Below are positions 1 to 15,882 of a stretch of DNA of 64,000 nucleotides, piece after piece. This stretch comes from Hypomyces perniciosus (taxonomy: Eukaryota > Ascomycota > Sordariomycetes > Hypocreales > Hypocreaceae): assembly GCA_008477525.1 (NCBI GenBank), contig SPDT01000003.1:3596001-3660000 (forward strand). The letters run 5' to 3'. The translations under genes were made by a program, and so were the position numbers. Every line of letters starts with the position of its first letter. Position 1 is the stretch's first letter. The notes below the pieces were generated by a model. The model had not been told where the DNA came from and ran no database searches. It saw only the letters and a program-made list of their open reading frames with translations.

Positions 1-1208
<1,208 letters not shown>

Positions 1209-1924
1209 ACGTGAAGCACATGAAGAGAAGGTTATTTTTTTTCAACATTACTGGTCAGTCTAGCGCAGGGTGCATGGAGTTTTTTTTTTTTTTGGCTATA
1301 AATAGGGCTCGAGATTGGTTCCAAAGGTCAAGGTTGGCTTTGATGACTGAATGACGAATCAATATTCATGGAATGGGCTTACGGATCGGGAGGAAACAGT
1401 GAGATGATTCAATACCACAGCGTGTCGGCCTTGTTTTACTTGTCCATATATTTTTACCTTTGTATCTACGATGATAGTTTCAGCAGCAGACGAATGATAT
1501 CAGCAACACAGTCGATTGATTGGTTCTACAAGTAGATGAAGTTAAAACCCTTCATTTAATAGTTCTATCAAATGCTTGAACAGCTTGGACTCAGTTCACA
1601 TCGGATAGATAGGCACGTGGGCCGAGGTATGACGTATTGTCTCGATTAGGAAACTAGCAGCATTGCTAGTCCTACTATTCTCAAGCCTGCCTCACCTCAG
1701 ACCTCGATCGTGTCCGAACAAACTTCTCAACTCCTCCACATGGTCTGGGCTATCCAGTCCAAGATTTGTATTCAAACGTTTTTCCTCTCCGTTTTCTCGG
1801 TCTGTGCCGCTGGACTCAAATTCACATCAACAAACGCCAGAGCGCATTGAGTTACAGTTCCTCTCTCAAGAACCGCTTCTTTGCGCCTTGGGAATTTTTC
1901 TTTCTCCTCGTCCGTTTCCTTCAA
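1209..1924. other. Intergenic: 3' end of sgf73 and leader of the carrier gene
   Basis: There is no gene here. A T-tract (about 1280-1293) is followed by TATAAATA at 1297-1304, but this is some 620 bases before the next start, so its role is unclear. A 36-codon ATG-initiated ORF (1740-1850) lies in the probable leader of the carrier gene and could act as an upstream ORF if transcribed. Pyrimidine-rich sequence precedes the carrier start. Confidence 0.4.
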
Positions 1925-2911
1925 ATGGCGCCCAGGCCAGCTCTGATCGCCATTGGCCATGCGACATCTGGGTCAATTGGCACGGCGATTTCGACGGCCG
2001 CCCTCGCTCCTCTCGACCTCGTCACGACGCGCCTCAAGGCGCAACGGCATCTGGGCAGTCAACAACAGTATGACGGCATCCGAGACGCATTCAGGCGCAT
2101 CGTAAAAGAGGAGGGTGGGGCGTCGGCCTTGTATAGCGGACTTGGCTCAGATGTGTTCAAGTCAATTGTGGACAGCTTCTTATTCTTCGGCTTCTACAAC
2201 TACCTCCGCCGGCTTAACAAGCGTCCTGGCATCCTGAGAGAGCTCGCCAATGGCGCCGTGGCAGGAGCGTGCGCCAAAGCTTTCACCACACCACTCTCCA
2301 ATGTCGTCACGCGGAAGCAGATGTCCTCGGGCGACGAGTCTCTGCTCAAGATATTTTCCAACATTATCAAGGAAAGTGGCATACTCGGCCTGTGGTCTGG
2401 CTACTCCGCCACCCTCGTTCTCACATTAAACCCGGGGATAACATTCTTCGTGAACGGGCGACTAGCCTCACGCATCATCCCAGCCCTTGAAGAGGAGGAC
2501 GTGCCCATCGCATGGGCTGCCTTCTTATCAGCGGCAACAAGCAAGGCTACCGCCGTAGCCTTGACCTACCCGTTTCAGGCCGCCAAAACGCGACTCCAAA
2601 TGCCTAGCGATTCACCAAGAGAGGAATCGTCAGAGCAGGAAACGGGTCTCGAGAGCCAACGCCGACGGAGAAGATCCCTCGTGTCATGGTTCTTTAAACT
2701 CTGGAACATGACTATTTTCGGTGTCGTCTATCGAATTCTAAAAAAGGAAGGGTTGCGGGCCCTCTATGACGGCCTGCGAGGCGAGCTTCTCAAGAACTTC
2801 TTCAGCCACGGCCTCACCATGCTCACTAAGGGCCTGATACACCGTTGGGTCATTCACCTCTGGTACCTTGCGCTGCCTTATCTGCGAAATAGAAGACTCG
2901 TAGCCAAATGA
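1925..2911 (+). CDS. Mitochondrial-carrier-family protein, peroxisomal adenine-nucleotide carrier type (Ant1/PMP34-like)
   Basis: This is a single exon of 329 aa; the first in-frame ATG is at 1925. Three carrier repeats are visible, with signature-type motifs at PLDLVTTRLKAQ (repeat 1), TPLSNVVTRKQM (repeat 2) and YPFQAAKTRLQ (repeat 3), plus the NPGITFF stretch that resembles NPAIT-type peroxisomal carriers. The basic insert before the last repeat (RRRRRS) is unusual. Family members exchange ATP for AMP across the peroxisomal membrane for fatty-acid activation. That substrate is inferred from resemblance only, and a mitochondrial carrier of unknown substrate is the alternative. A second, clearer peroxisomal carrier (PMP47) lies at 40653-41861. 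Confidence 0.7.
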   Translation: MAPRPALIAIGHATSGSIGTAISTAALAPLDLVTTRLKAQRHLGSQQQYDGIRDAFRRIVKEEGGASALYSGLGSDVFKSIVDSFLFFGFYNYLRRLNKRPGILRELANGAVAGACAKAFTTPLSNVVTRKQMSSGDESLLKIFSNIIKESGILGLWSGYSATLVLTLNPGITFFVNGRLASRIIPALEEEDVPIAWAAFLSAATSKATAVALTYPFQAAKTRLQMPSDSPREESSEQETGLESQRRRRRSLVSWFFKLWNMTIFGVVYRILKKEGLRALYDGLRGELLKNFFSHGLTMLTKGLIHRWVIHLWYLALPYLRNRRLVAK

Positions 2912-3019
2912 TGTGAACGATTCATTCAGCACCCCAAGGCACGTGCTCCGCCAGTATGATGCCCCTTTTCAGATAAGGACATTAACTATCGCACCGTGAC
3001 ATGGTTAAGGAGAAACCAT

Positions 3020-4258
3020 CTAGCATTGGAAAGCAACCCCTGACTTCTCGACGGTGTTTGATCCCCGAGCAGAGAAGCCTGTTCCCTCAGATCTGAGTTT
3101 CACAAGTCCCACTGGAAGTGCGTCTTTAGAATCTGACCTTTTAGAGGACTTGATAGCGACAGGCATGTCGCAGACAAAGCACATAACGGGTGGCTCCGAG
3201 TCTGCATCCTGTTGCTTCCCTGGAGGGACGAGAAACTTCTTGACGCAGCTGAGACACAGGACGTGGCCGCACTTCTCCGCCATTACCGGGCTTGAAGAGT
3301 TTGCAAGTACTTTTCGACATGAAGGGCAAGTCCTGCGCTTGTCACTGGTAGATGTCTCTGTGTCTTCATTGAATAAGATGGTCACCAGTTTCTGCAAAGA
3401 TAGTGGATGAGGGTTATCTTCTGTAGAGGCAGGGCATGTGGGCACCGTCTTGCCCTTCTTTGAAACAGGCGGTAACTTGCTATTTTGCACGTCTGGGGTG
3501 AGGGACGGCGTCCAGAAAGAAGGCAGAGATGGCTTGGAGGCCTGCGGATGGTGGTGATCAGCATGAATGCAACTTTCCAACTTAGACTAAAGGGAGGGAG
3601 AAAGAAAACCGAGCCTATACCAACCTTTTCATCCTCAATAGCCTTTCTCGCCTTTGCCTTATCTTCCTTCGCAATGCGGCTCAATTCGTCTTCATCTAGT
3701 GTGAATTTTCGTTTCGTCCCCACACGGATAGTTGAGTCATCATTACTATCTTGTTGTGTAGTGGTTTCAGGAGCTCGCTTGCTGTTGCTGTTACCGTTGT
3801 CGTTTGCTAGTCCAGCCTGGGTCATCTCAAAGTCTCGGATCGCCCTCTCTCGCTCCTCCTCGTCTTCCAGGGCACGTATCCTGGCAGTCTCTTGCTCCGC
3901 ATTCTGGAGTGCCTTCTCAGTCCGCTTAAGCTCCTTCTTCTGGGCTAGGAGGTTCGCCAGAGCGCATTCCCGGCAGAAGATATCGCCTCGTTGGCATGCG
4001 ACCGGTTCCCGGGCGATTTCGAGACAGAGCCCGCAGGATCCGAAGGGTAAAAAGGAGTCGCGGTTGAGGCGGGCGGAACTTGAGGTCCAGTTCGACTTGG
4101 CTAGGGATCGCTCGTACGAGGTGAAAACGGGACGAGTGGTGTTGCGTTTGCCTGAACGAGATTCCCGTCAATATTTGCGATCGCGACGATTCGAGATAGA
4201 CCTACTGTGCGGAGCAGTAGGCACAGACTGGGTGGAAAGAAGGCTTACTGTGTGACAT
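3020..4258 (-). CDS. NOSIP-like RING/U-box nuclear protein
   Basis: Exons are 4249-4258, 3625-4151 and 3020-3541 (352 aa). The first exon is only 10 bases (MSH plus one base); joining it to the next exon gives MSHSKRNTTRPVFTSYERS, the expected start of this family. The N-terminal split zinc-binding segment reads CGLCL...CQRGDIFCRECA (roughly residues 40-70). A Lys/Glu coiled region follows, then a C-terminal RING-like domain with CPSC, CGHVLCLSC and CFVC (roughly residues 235-310). Homologues (NOSIP, plant CSU1) are E3 ubiquitin ligases associated with the spliceosome or nucleus; a ligase role here is inferred. The gene converges on the carrier gene and diverges from tafazzin. Confidence 0.85.
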
Positions 4259-4530
4259 CGTGAAGCTGGAAAATCACAGGAGCTTCCCCGACAATTTCAA
4301 CCTGAAGATGGATTGATAGAGATAGAGGAGAGCGCCGGGATTCGTAGGTTTTGGTAAGTCGGACCTTGGGATGGTGGACATGGAGGATGAACCTTGAAGC
4401 CTCCAAAGCCAGCCTCCCGATCAAGTACCGAGCTAGCGCAACAGGTATCCACTACTTTGGAATTCTACTTGCTGAGGCACTGATTGTTGCGTATTTGGTA
4501 CATAGTTAATAGTGACAGATACATTCAATC

Positions 4531-5773
4531 ATGCCGCATCCCACCCTTGTAGACCCAGAAATTATTCCCGCTAATGGTGCTAGGTAAATTTCTATTGCAT
4601 CTGGTTTCTGGATCCTACAACTCAATTGATATGTCTGACACAGCCTTCACCAACGAGCGAGCCTCCGCCCGACCGTCATGTCCGGCTCGGCCCCTCCCTC
4701 ACACCCGGGCCTGCCATGGCGGCTCGCCTCCGTGGCCGTCATGAGCAGCGTGGGCGCCGTCTCGAGGGCCTTTCTGTATGGCTTCAACAATGTTGAGATC
4801 ACAGGCCTGGACAACCTCCTGGGCGTGCTCGATCGCCGGAAATCCCAGCCCCGAGAGCGTGGCCTGCTGACTGTCTGCAACCATGTTGCTGTGTACGGAG
4901 CCCACATCTTCTAGCCCCGTCCCAATAAAGTCTGTTGCTGACATCTCCCGCAGTGTTGACGATCCGCTCATATGGGGGATTCTCCCACTACGATACGCTC
5001 TCGACGTTGAAAACCTCCGCTGGGGCCTCGGCGCCCATGACATCTGCTTCAAGAACCGCTTTACATCCGCCTTCTTCAGCGTCGGCCAGGTCCTACCCAC
5101 CCACCGCTCATGGCACTCGCCACAAGGCGGATTGTATCAGCCTACCATAATGCAAGCCATCAAGCTCCTCTCAAGTCCGCCGTCTACTATCGCACCGTCC
5201 GACATGACCTTCTCAACAACCGGCACAGACTCCTTCCCGGCACCTTCTGCGTATACGGCAAACCGGCATGCCTGGGTCCATGTATTCCCTGAGGCCTGCT
5301 GCCACCAGAGCCCCGACAATGGCTTGCGTTACTTTAAATGGGGTGTATCCCGACTTATTCTTGAGAGTGACCCTGCACCAGAGTTCATTCCCATGTTTAT
5401 CCATGGCACACAGGATATCATGCCCGAGGAGAGGGGCTTCCCGCGATTCCTACCTCGGATAGGGAAGCAGGTAAGGGTAGTGATTGGAGAACCGACGGAT
5501 GTAGATCGGCTCTTTGGTCGTTACCGTGCTGCCTGGAAGCGGCTGGTTGAGAAAAGCGATGACCCAGAGCTCCTCAAATATGGTCCAGAGGCGGTTCAAC
5601 TCAGGACCGAGGTTGCAAAAGCTGTTCGTGATGAGGTCCAGAAGTTGAGGCTGAGCTTAGGCTTTCCTGTAGAGCAGGATGATTCGGCAGCCCTTGCGGA
5701 GACTTGGGCCAAGGAACCAAACAAGCGCAAGTTCAAGAGCCCGGTGGATGGCAGTCTCGTCAATAGGCATTGA
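4531..5773 (+). CDS. taz1: Tafazzin (cardiolipin-remodelling transacylase)
   Basis: Exons 4531-4583, 4644-4892 and 4954-5773 give 373 aa. The start at 4531 gives MPHPTLVDPEIIPANGA, which matches the usual fungal N-terminus; an ATG at 4678 would lose it. The acyltransferase HX4D motif is rebuilt exactly across intron 2 (NHVAVVDDPLIWG), followed by LPLRYAL, GQVLPTHRS, HGGL-like and YFKWGVSRLILE. Tafazzin transfers acyl chains between phospholipids and cardiolipin in the mitochondrial intermembrane space. Oddity: the block usually read FPEG is FPEACCHQ (5287-5310), so Gly is replaced by Ala; see findings. The gene converges on the CDK gene. Confidence 0.9.
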
Positions 5774-6173
5774 ATCCAAGCGCTACTCAATCAATGAAGA
5801 AATTCCTTCTCTCAATCATGAACGTGAACATGAGTGTCTGGCTCCTCTCAACAAATGAATACTTCTCCCCCTTCCCTAAACCGCCGGTGTGAATTCATTC
5901 ATTAATGACAATATCATCCAGTCTAGCACCAAACCCGAACTCCATGGTAGCTTCAACCCAACCCAAAAAGATGTCGATTCCCCAAAAGGAGGAATACAAT
6001 AAGAATTCCTCAAAGTGCTGCTATTATGCTGTCTTGATCAGTCATAGTTCACCAGACCACTTGAAGACTCGCCCTTTGGTTAACCTGTAACTCAAGTTGC
6101 TCCTGCAAACTCTCTGCCCACATTCGGGCCCCGTCAAGTTGGGCATAGAAGATGCCGCTTGCATATGGTGCAA
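5774..6173. other. Convergent 3'-3' gap
   Basis: AT-rich sequence lies between the 3' ends of tafazzin and the CDK gene. It holds AATAA-like elements (around 5925 and 5998) and no supported gene. Confidence 0.4.
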
Positions 6174-7810
<1,637 letters not shown>

Positions 7811-9750
7811 ATGCGGCCAGTTCCGATCACTGGCAATGCACCGGCCGGCCGTGCGGGCCCCGACGACTTGTCAGCGAACACGACTATTGCGCCGATGACA
7901 TTCATGTTGGCAACCGAGGACATTCTTGATACGGATAACGCTCCCTCGCAGGCGCAACGCTACCCACCCAGGCATGGAATCAACCCTAGTGTTCGAACTA
8001 CCAAAAGTCAACACCAGTCGTCCATGTCTGCATCGACGACGTTCTCATGGCCGTCGCCGTCACTGCACTCTCAGGGGGATATAGAGACGCCCCAAGACCT
8101 CTCAAGGCCCATGACCCCAGTACTTGTAGGGAACACCGGTCCCGAGTCCATCATCAGCTCCCCTTCATCACTTATAAGCTCCTCGGCCGCCTCCATGTTC
8201 GCCAGTCAAAACAGCTCCGCCATCAGCCTTGTCCATCCGCTTCAAGCCAGTCTGGGCCACCACCAACTTACCGATGGCCTGGCAACAGGGCATATACCAC
8301 AGTTCATAATGCCTAGTCTATCCGTCCCAAGACGCCGACCGTTCTCGGACGCAGGGAAGTCCCTTGGGAAGCTGAAGGTTTTGGTGACAGGCCAAGCTGG
8401 TGCGTCCAAATCTCACCGCTCTCATTTGTAGGCCTACTCGCTGATTAAGAGAAACAAGGCATTGGCAAATCATCACTCATAGCGTCGATAGCCCAGTCCT
8501 GTGAGCATATAGTACACATGGATCCGACGACCCCATCGACAGGAAACGAAGTCGCGGAAATATATGCCAGCACCCGGCCTTGTCCCTGGTGGCGTACTGA
8601 ATTGGATCCATCACTAGCTGCCAAAAGGAGAAGGTCTTCAACCACAGATGAAATACTCGATCGAAATCTTTGCTTTGTGGATTGTCCAACACGTCAGAAG
8701 ACCTACTCTTCGCATCCGGCAATACATTATGTTGAATCGCAATTACTCCCCTTTCTATATCGACCAATGAATGATGGAGACCTTTGGAACCTCCTCAGTG
8801 GCGGAACGGAACCCATTGTTGATGCAGTGCTTTACATGCTACCCCATACAGGTATGTTCACTATTATTCTGTTGGACAGAAGATCTATCTAACGCAACTC
8901 AGGCCCCGAACCTACGGATGTTGAGGCTATCAAAGCATTGCACGGCATAACCAATGTCATCCCTCTACTGGCGCGTGCAGATGAGCTTAGTAACGAGCAG
9001 GCTTCAACTACCAAGAAGCAGATCAAACGTAGTCTCGACGACGGAGAGGTTGAGTATTTCTCATTCGCTGTGCCTGGTTCTCAGCGAGAAACATCGGACA
9101 TCTATGCGGTCTCAAGCGTGTCCGAATCCGACCATGATATCATCGATGCAAGCATATTAATGAGCTCTGAGTATGCATGCCCATTAGTCTCAACCGACCT
9201 CGGCAGGCTTGTAGCGCACCTGATGTCTCCAGATGGAAGCGCCAGGTTGCGCCACTCTGCCTCCCTCAAGTGCGTGAGATGGAGAAGACAGCAGGACATT
9301 AGCTCGTCCTTCCGGTCTGCTCTTACCCGCCGTCATCTTACTTGGTCAAACAGCCTGGTACCGGCTACGGCCAGAAATCCTCTTCTTCTTCATCAATCCT
9401 GGAGACCAATTGAGATGGCCAGTTGGGCAGACAGCCTGCGACAGAGCCTGACGGCAGAACGATTTGGCGAGTTGCCGCTGCAGTGTCTAGTGCCAGCCAC
9501 TCCGGCTTGCGAGATGCCCTTGGCAAGAATTGACCAGCACAAACGACATCGAAAACATGGGAAGTCGAAACGCCCAGCGGCCATATCCCATCACCAGGAT
9601 CCTCTTGGATTATTGGGATTGGCTGGTCAGATCAAGTGCAACAGCAGACTTACCCTTGAACTTGTCAGCAGCGTTGGTGTCCTCGGATATGTTACTTCAT
9701 GGCTCATTCGTCCCGATGGGCAAACAGGGCTGATCCCAAAATGGTGTTGA
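7811..9750 (+). CDS. Septin-like P-loop GTPase with C-terminal membrane segment
   Basis: Exons 7811-8399, 8459-8851 and 8903-9750 give 609 aa. About 185 residues of Ser/Pro-rich, likely disordered sequence precede KLKVLVTGQAGIGKSSLI; the P-loop is residues 194-201, and intron 1 splits the codon for G197. The G3-like region is VDCPT (residues 270-274), without the glycine of the septin DTPG motif. The G4-like motif is LARAD (350-354), close to septin AKAD. The last ~50 residues contain a hydrophobic stretch (LTLELVSSVGVLGYVTSWLI) that looks like a tail anchor. Such orphan septin-type G-domain proteins occur in Aspergillus genomes; they are not the core AspA-E septins. Function unknown. GTP hydrolysis is doubtful given the altered G3. 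Confidence 0.75.
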
Positions 9751-10565
9751 TCCACGGGCTAAGACCGGATGGCTTCATAGGGAATTGCACCTCACACCAT
9801 AGCTCCCCCACCCCTCTCGTTTTCTTATACGCTTTAAAACAAAAATCGCTACTTCATCTCATCGAATGGTGTATCGCAGGATGTACACTTCGAGCCTGAC
9901 TATTTATCCAGTTTCGACATGTGGGGGAGCATATGTACAGAATACCCAAGATCTTACAAATCGCATTATGACGCTGAGCCACTCTGCGGCATATCAGGAG
10001 TCCGGCCAAGGGGAAGGAATTTGGTAATTTAACATACTAGATACCCAAGTTGGTAGTAAGCTCTACCTATACAATGGACTATTGTCGTTAGCGCTTGTGA
10101 ACCAAGCTCCCCTCACTCACTCAACTGTGAACATTGGTGGAGGAAGACGATCAAAGTCAGCTTTCCGTGACTAGGTGCAGGCACAATGTTCTTTGATCTC
10201 TGGTGTCTTGAATAGCACTATCACTCGCCAGATCACGGGTGTAGAAACCGGAGGAGTATTTTTCTCTGACATTGTTCTCGGGCTTAGTCTATGGAGAGTT
10301 CAATGGTTTCGTGTAACATGAGGATCAATTATTAGTAAGCAACTGGGGCATTGGATTTGGGGCCTGGCCTACCCTATAGCATGAACTTCGCCACCAGGAG
10401 AATTGAGTGGGTGAGTACGTGAACACCTTCCTATTGCGCAAGCTATATAAGAGGGTGAATGCAGCTGTATGTCTATTGAATCTAGGTGTTGATAATATCT
10501 AGGTGGCGTCACCCATCACATATCAGGTCTATTCACCCACGGCTACGTCTTCCCAGCAGCTCGTG
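9751..10565. other. Intergenic, septin-like gene to dml1
   Basis: I see no gene here. The sequence between the 3' end of the septin-like gene and dml1 includes a TATA-like AGCTATATAAGAGG (10440-10453), about 110 bases before the dml1 start, which is a plausible core promoter. Confidence 0.4.
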
Positions 10566-12212
10566 ATGCGTGAAATCGTCACTCTCCAGTTTGGCAATCT
10601 CAGCAACTATGCTGCCACACATTTTTGGAACGCGCAGGAATCCTATTTCACATACTCGGAAGATGAGGCAACATCAGCCGTGGACCACAATATTCACTGG
10701 CGTGCAGGCATAGGCGCAGATGGCTCTGATACCTTTCTCCCTCGAACCGTCATCTACGACCTCAAAGGCGGGTTTGGCTCTCTGCGCAAGGTCAACACTC
10801 TGTACGATGTCAGCTCCGCTGAAGATGTAGCTGCTGGATCTCTATGGTGAGTCGAATCTTTATACGCGATGCCCATGTCTCGATAAGCATCAATGTCCAC
10901 AATCACTGACTTGCTCGCCTTCGAGGTCTGGCAAACCCGCAGTACACAAACAGAAGCTCCTGGAACCAAGTGAATACCAGAAAAGCCTTGATTCTGGAAC
11001 AAAGCCCGCACAGCTCACACCATCAAATGTGCGCTACTGGTCTGACTTTTCTCGAGTCTATTTTCATCCCAAATCGCTGGTGCAGCTCTATGACTATGAG
11101 CTCCACTCAAGCATCTCGCCATTTGAGCGCTTCCCTATGGGCACGGAGCTGTTTGAGTCGCTAGAGAAAGACGACGAAATAGTTGATCGGGACTGGAGGC
11201 CGTTTGTGGAGGAATGCGATAACATGCAGGGGATCCAAATCTGCACTACGCTGGACGACGCCTGGGGAGGCTTTGCATGCTCCTACCTTGAAGCACTGCG
11301 GGATGAGCATCCCAAATCCTGCATCTGGGTATGGGGTCTTCAGAACCCCGTTCTTGACATTTCAAGTGAGAAGCGCCGACTGCGCTTGGCCAACACTGCC
11401 CAGAGCCTCCACCAAGCTTGCTCCCAGGCCTCAATGGTGGTGCCACTGGCTGCCCCTGAAGGTCGCTTCCCAAAGAGCATTTCTCTAGATGTTAGCTCAG
11501 CCTGGCACGCTTCTGGTCTATTAGCCACTGCTATCGAGAGTGCTCTGCTACGGTCTCGTTTGAGTCCCGATCGTGGAACCCCGCCAACTTCCCTAGCCGA
11601 CATGGCCCAGAACTTGAACGTCGCTGGCAACCAAACACTCGCTAACATGCGAATGGCTGTAGGACCGCAGGCCAGCAGTCTTGATGACGATTCCCTAGAC
11701 ATAGATCTCTCCCAGATAGGGAGCCCCAAAGATAAAATCGCTTTAGGAAGTGGTGGGCGAGTATTCGGCCGGCTGGCGTCACTCCGCGGGCCCGATACCA
11801 CTCCCAACGAGTCCACCACTACTGAATCTGACATCAATAAACGCCCCATTGTCGGACATACTGTGTTCCGCAGGTAGGTCAACGGAATCGTGCCCTCAAA
11901 CAGGCTCCGGGTCCGAGTAAAGATGCGATAGAGCTGACTGTGAATAGATATACATCCCCTCTTCAATTTCCTCTGATCGATAGCTACCCGCCTATCTACC
12001 CCAATATCGCAGGACATGAAAGTGCCCAAGTCCATACCGTTTTATCCACCGACAGCTCAACAGTGGCGCGAATGAAACACTTGCGGTCCCAGGTTGCCTG
12101 GTCTGTGGGATTAGATGAGAGGGAGACACTGGTCAATGGCTTGGCTGAGATTGGGGACGCCTATCAGGATGACTGGTCAAGTGGGAGTGACTTGGACGAC
12201 GATGACCTGTGA
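10566..12212 (+). CDS. dml1: Dml1/Misato: tubulin-like mitochondrial inheritance protein
   Basis: Exons 10566-10846, 10926-11873 and 11948-12212 give 497 aa, a normal length. The N-terminus [22 protein letters not shown] is the diagnostic Misato segment II start, and the first ATG in frame gives exactly this. The tubulin-related fold follows ([36 protein letters not shown]), ending in an acidic tail (SDLDDDDL). In yeast and flies the protein is needed for mitochondrial DNA partitioning, morphology and chromosome segregation, and it works with the chaperonin-tubulin system. It converges on the poly(A) polymerase gene. Confidence 0.93.
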
Positions 12213-12867
12213 CAGCAAATGTGGTTGAATACAAGAGAAACAAGAGCAGATTTATGTGTGTTGCATTGATGCTCCGTATAGGCGGCCCCTTTAGCATTCA
12301 CTCAGCATTGTAGGAGGTAGCAAGCCATATAGTAGACTACCGAGGCATTCTGGCCTCAAAAATACGATTGTATTCACCATCTAGCAAGCCAAGTCTAAGT
12401 ACAACGCCAAGCCTGGGCTTCAAGGCAGATCTGCAAAATGTGTCAACCTGAACTAGTAGCCTCGAGTCAGTTGATTATAGCCGTGGCGCATCTGCCGCGG
12501 CCCCACGGGATGTATGACTTTACTAAGACTGTCACCATCCCTCTCACAAGTTATGTATGATATTGCATAGGTGTATACCTCGTGCACCCCCTAGCACGGT
12601 GATACAGCGAAGAAGAAGCTGTGGGGGAGGATAGGAGAGTTTGCATTATGAGCAAGGATCGAGCTGCCCGTTAGTGCTAGACTGTATAGGTGGCGAAACA
12701 CTTCCACTTTCTGTATGTCAGCCAGATATTCTCAATTCGGGGGCTCTTCGTGGGCTCGAGCCTTGTTCAAATTGCCTCTGTTAGGCAAGTTAAACCAGCC
12801 ATGATGTTATAAAACACCTGTCCAAAACAAACAAAGAAATATACTGTGCAGCGACGTTGGGTAATGC
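12213..12867. other. Convergent 3'-3' gap, dml1 / poly(A) polymerase
   Basis: This holds the untranslated 3' regions of two converging genes. I see no ORF, structured RNA or repeat that I can support. Confidence 0.35.
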
Positions 12868-15001
<2,134 letters not shown>

Positions 15002-15882
15002 GATGTCTGTCGCGGTTGAGGATGCGCGACCCAGAATTGGGTCTTTGGAGACGATTTGCAGTTGCGAGGGCTCCCTGTTGGTATCTGATGAATCCCTCTA
15101 ACACTTCCGACAGCAGCGTTTCGGACGTCCGCAGTGGGCGGGAACGTGACGTGCTGTCGATTCCGTCTGCTGGCGTCCCGGCAGATGATGATACGGGGAG
15201 TAGATTCCTGTGGTGATTCTGGGACATACAACAGTTTCACTCCTTTGGCGATAAGCGATAATAAGATGCGGTTGGGGGGGAACTTTTTTCCCTTAGTCGA
15301 GGCTTTGACGCTAGTGAGGTAGGTATGCATGTACATGTGTCAGGCATGTTTGTATCGGGGTTTGGCTACAGGGATATAATGCAACACTACTAATAAGCGG
15401 CTGAGTGGTACTTCAACATAGATGTAGAGTACCTCTTACAACATGGGAAAGATTGGACGTAGCGAGTATAGATATCCTAGTCGAAATGTATCGTATTGAC
15501 TAAATCAAGTACCGATACGATTAGGAAAGTTCCTCTCAACCCTTAAGTGGTGGCGGGTCAAACGCGAACGCGATGCTTTGGACAAACCTCTAATGGCTTG
15601 TATTGACTCAATGATCGATCAACTTAAATGCCAACGGGGAACAAAAACCTGATTGCAGGCATTGCGGCCTCGCATAAACTGCTGCGGCTCACGTCTTTCA
15701 GCATCTTTTCCTCTCAGCAACCATCGGCACAAAACGACTGCGCGCAACCGTGTAGCGCCGTCTCTGCAAGGTCGCGGGCTTTCAAAGTTTGATCACTCTC
15801 ACATTTGATCGCATTTTAGCCTTCGCCCTCGCCCTCGCCATCGTCATCGTCATCCATTCCGAACCCATCGTGGCTGTTTGCT
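15002..15882. promoter_or_regulatory. Divergent intergenic region, pap1 / forkhead gene
   Basis: There is no gene here. Immediately before the forkhead start is a simple-sequence run (15822-15855) of Ser/Ala-type trinucleotides (GCC TCG GTC-like). The pap1 side carries a G8 run at 15272-15279. No specific factor site is assigned. Confidence 0.35.

Noticed and set aside
3485..4255. 256-codon plus-strand ORF
   Set aside because: It is the antisense shadow of the NOSIP-like gene, which has conserved domains and clean splice sites.
11340..12035. 231-codon minus-strand ORF
   Set aside because: Shadow of dml1 coding sequence on the other strand.
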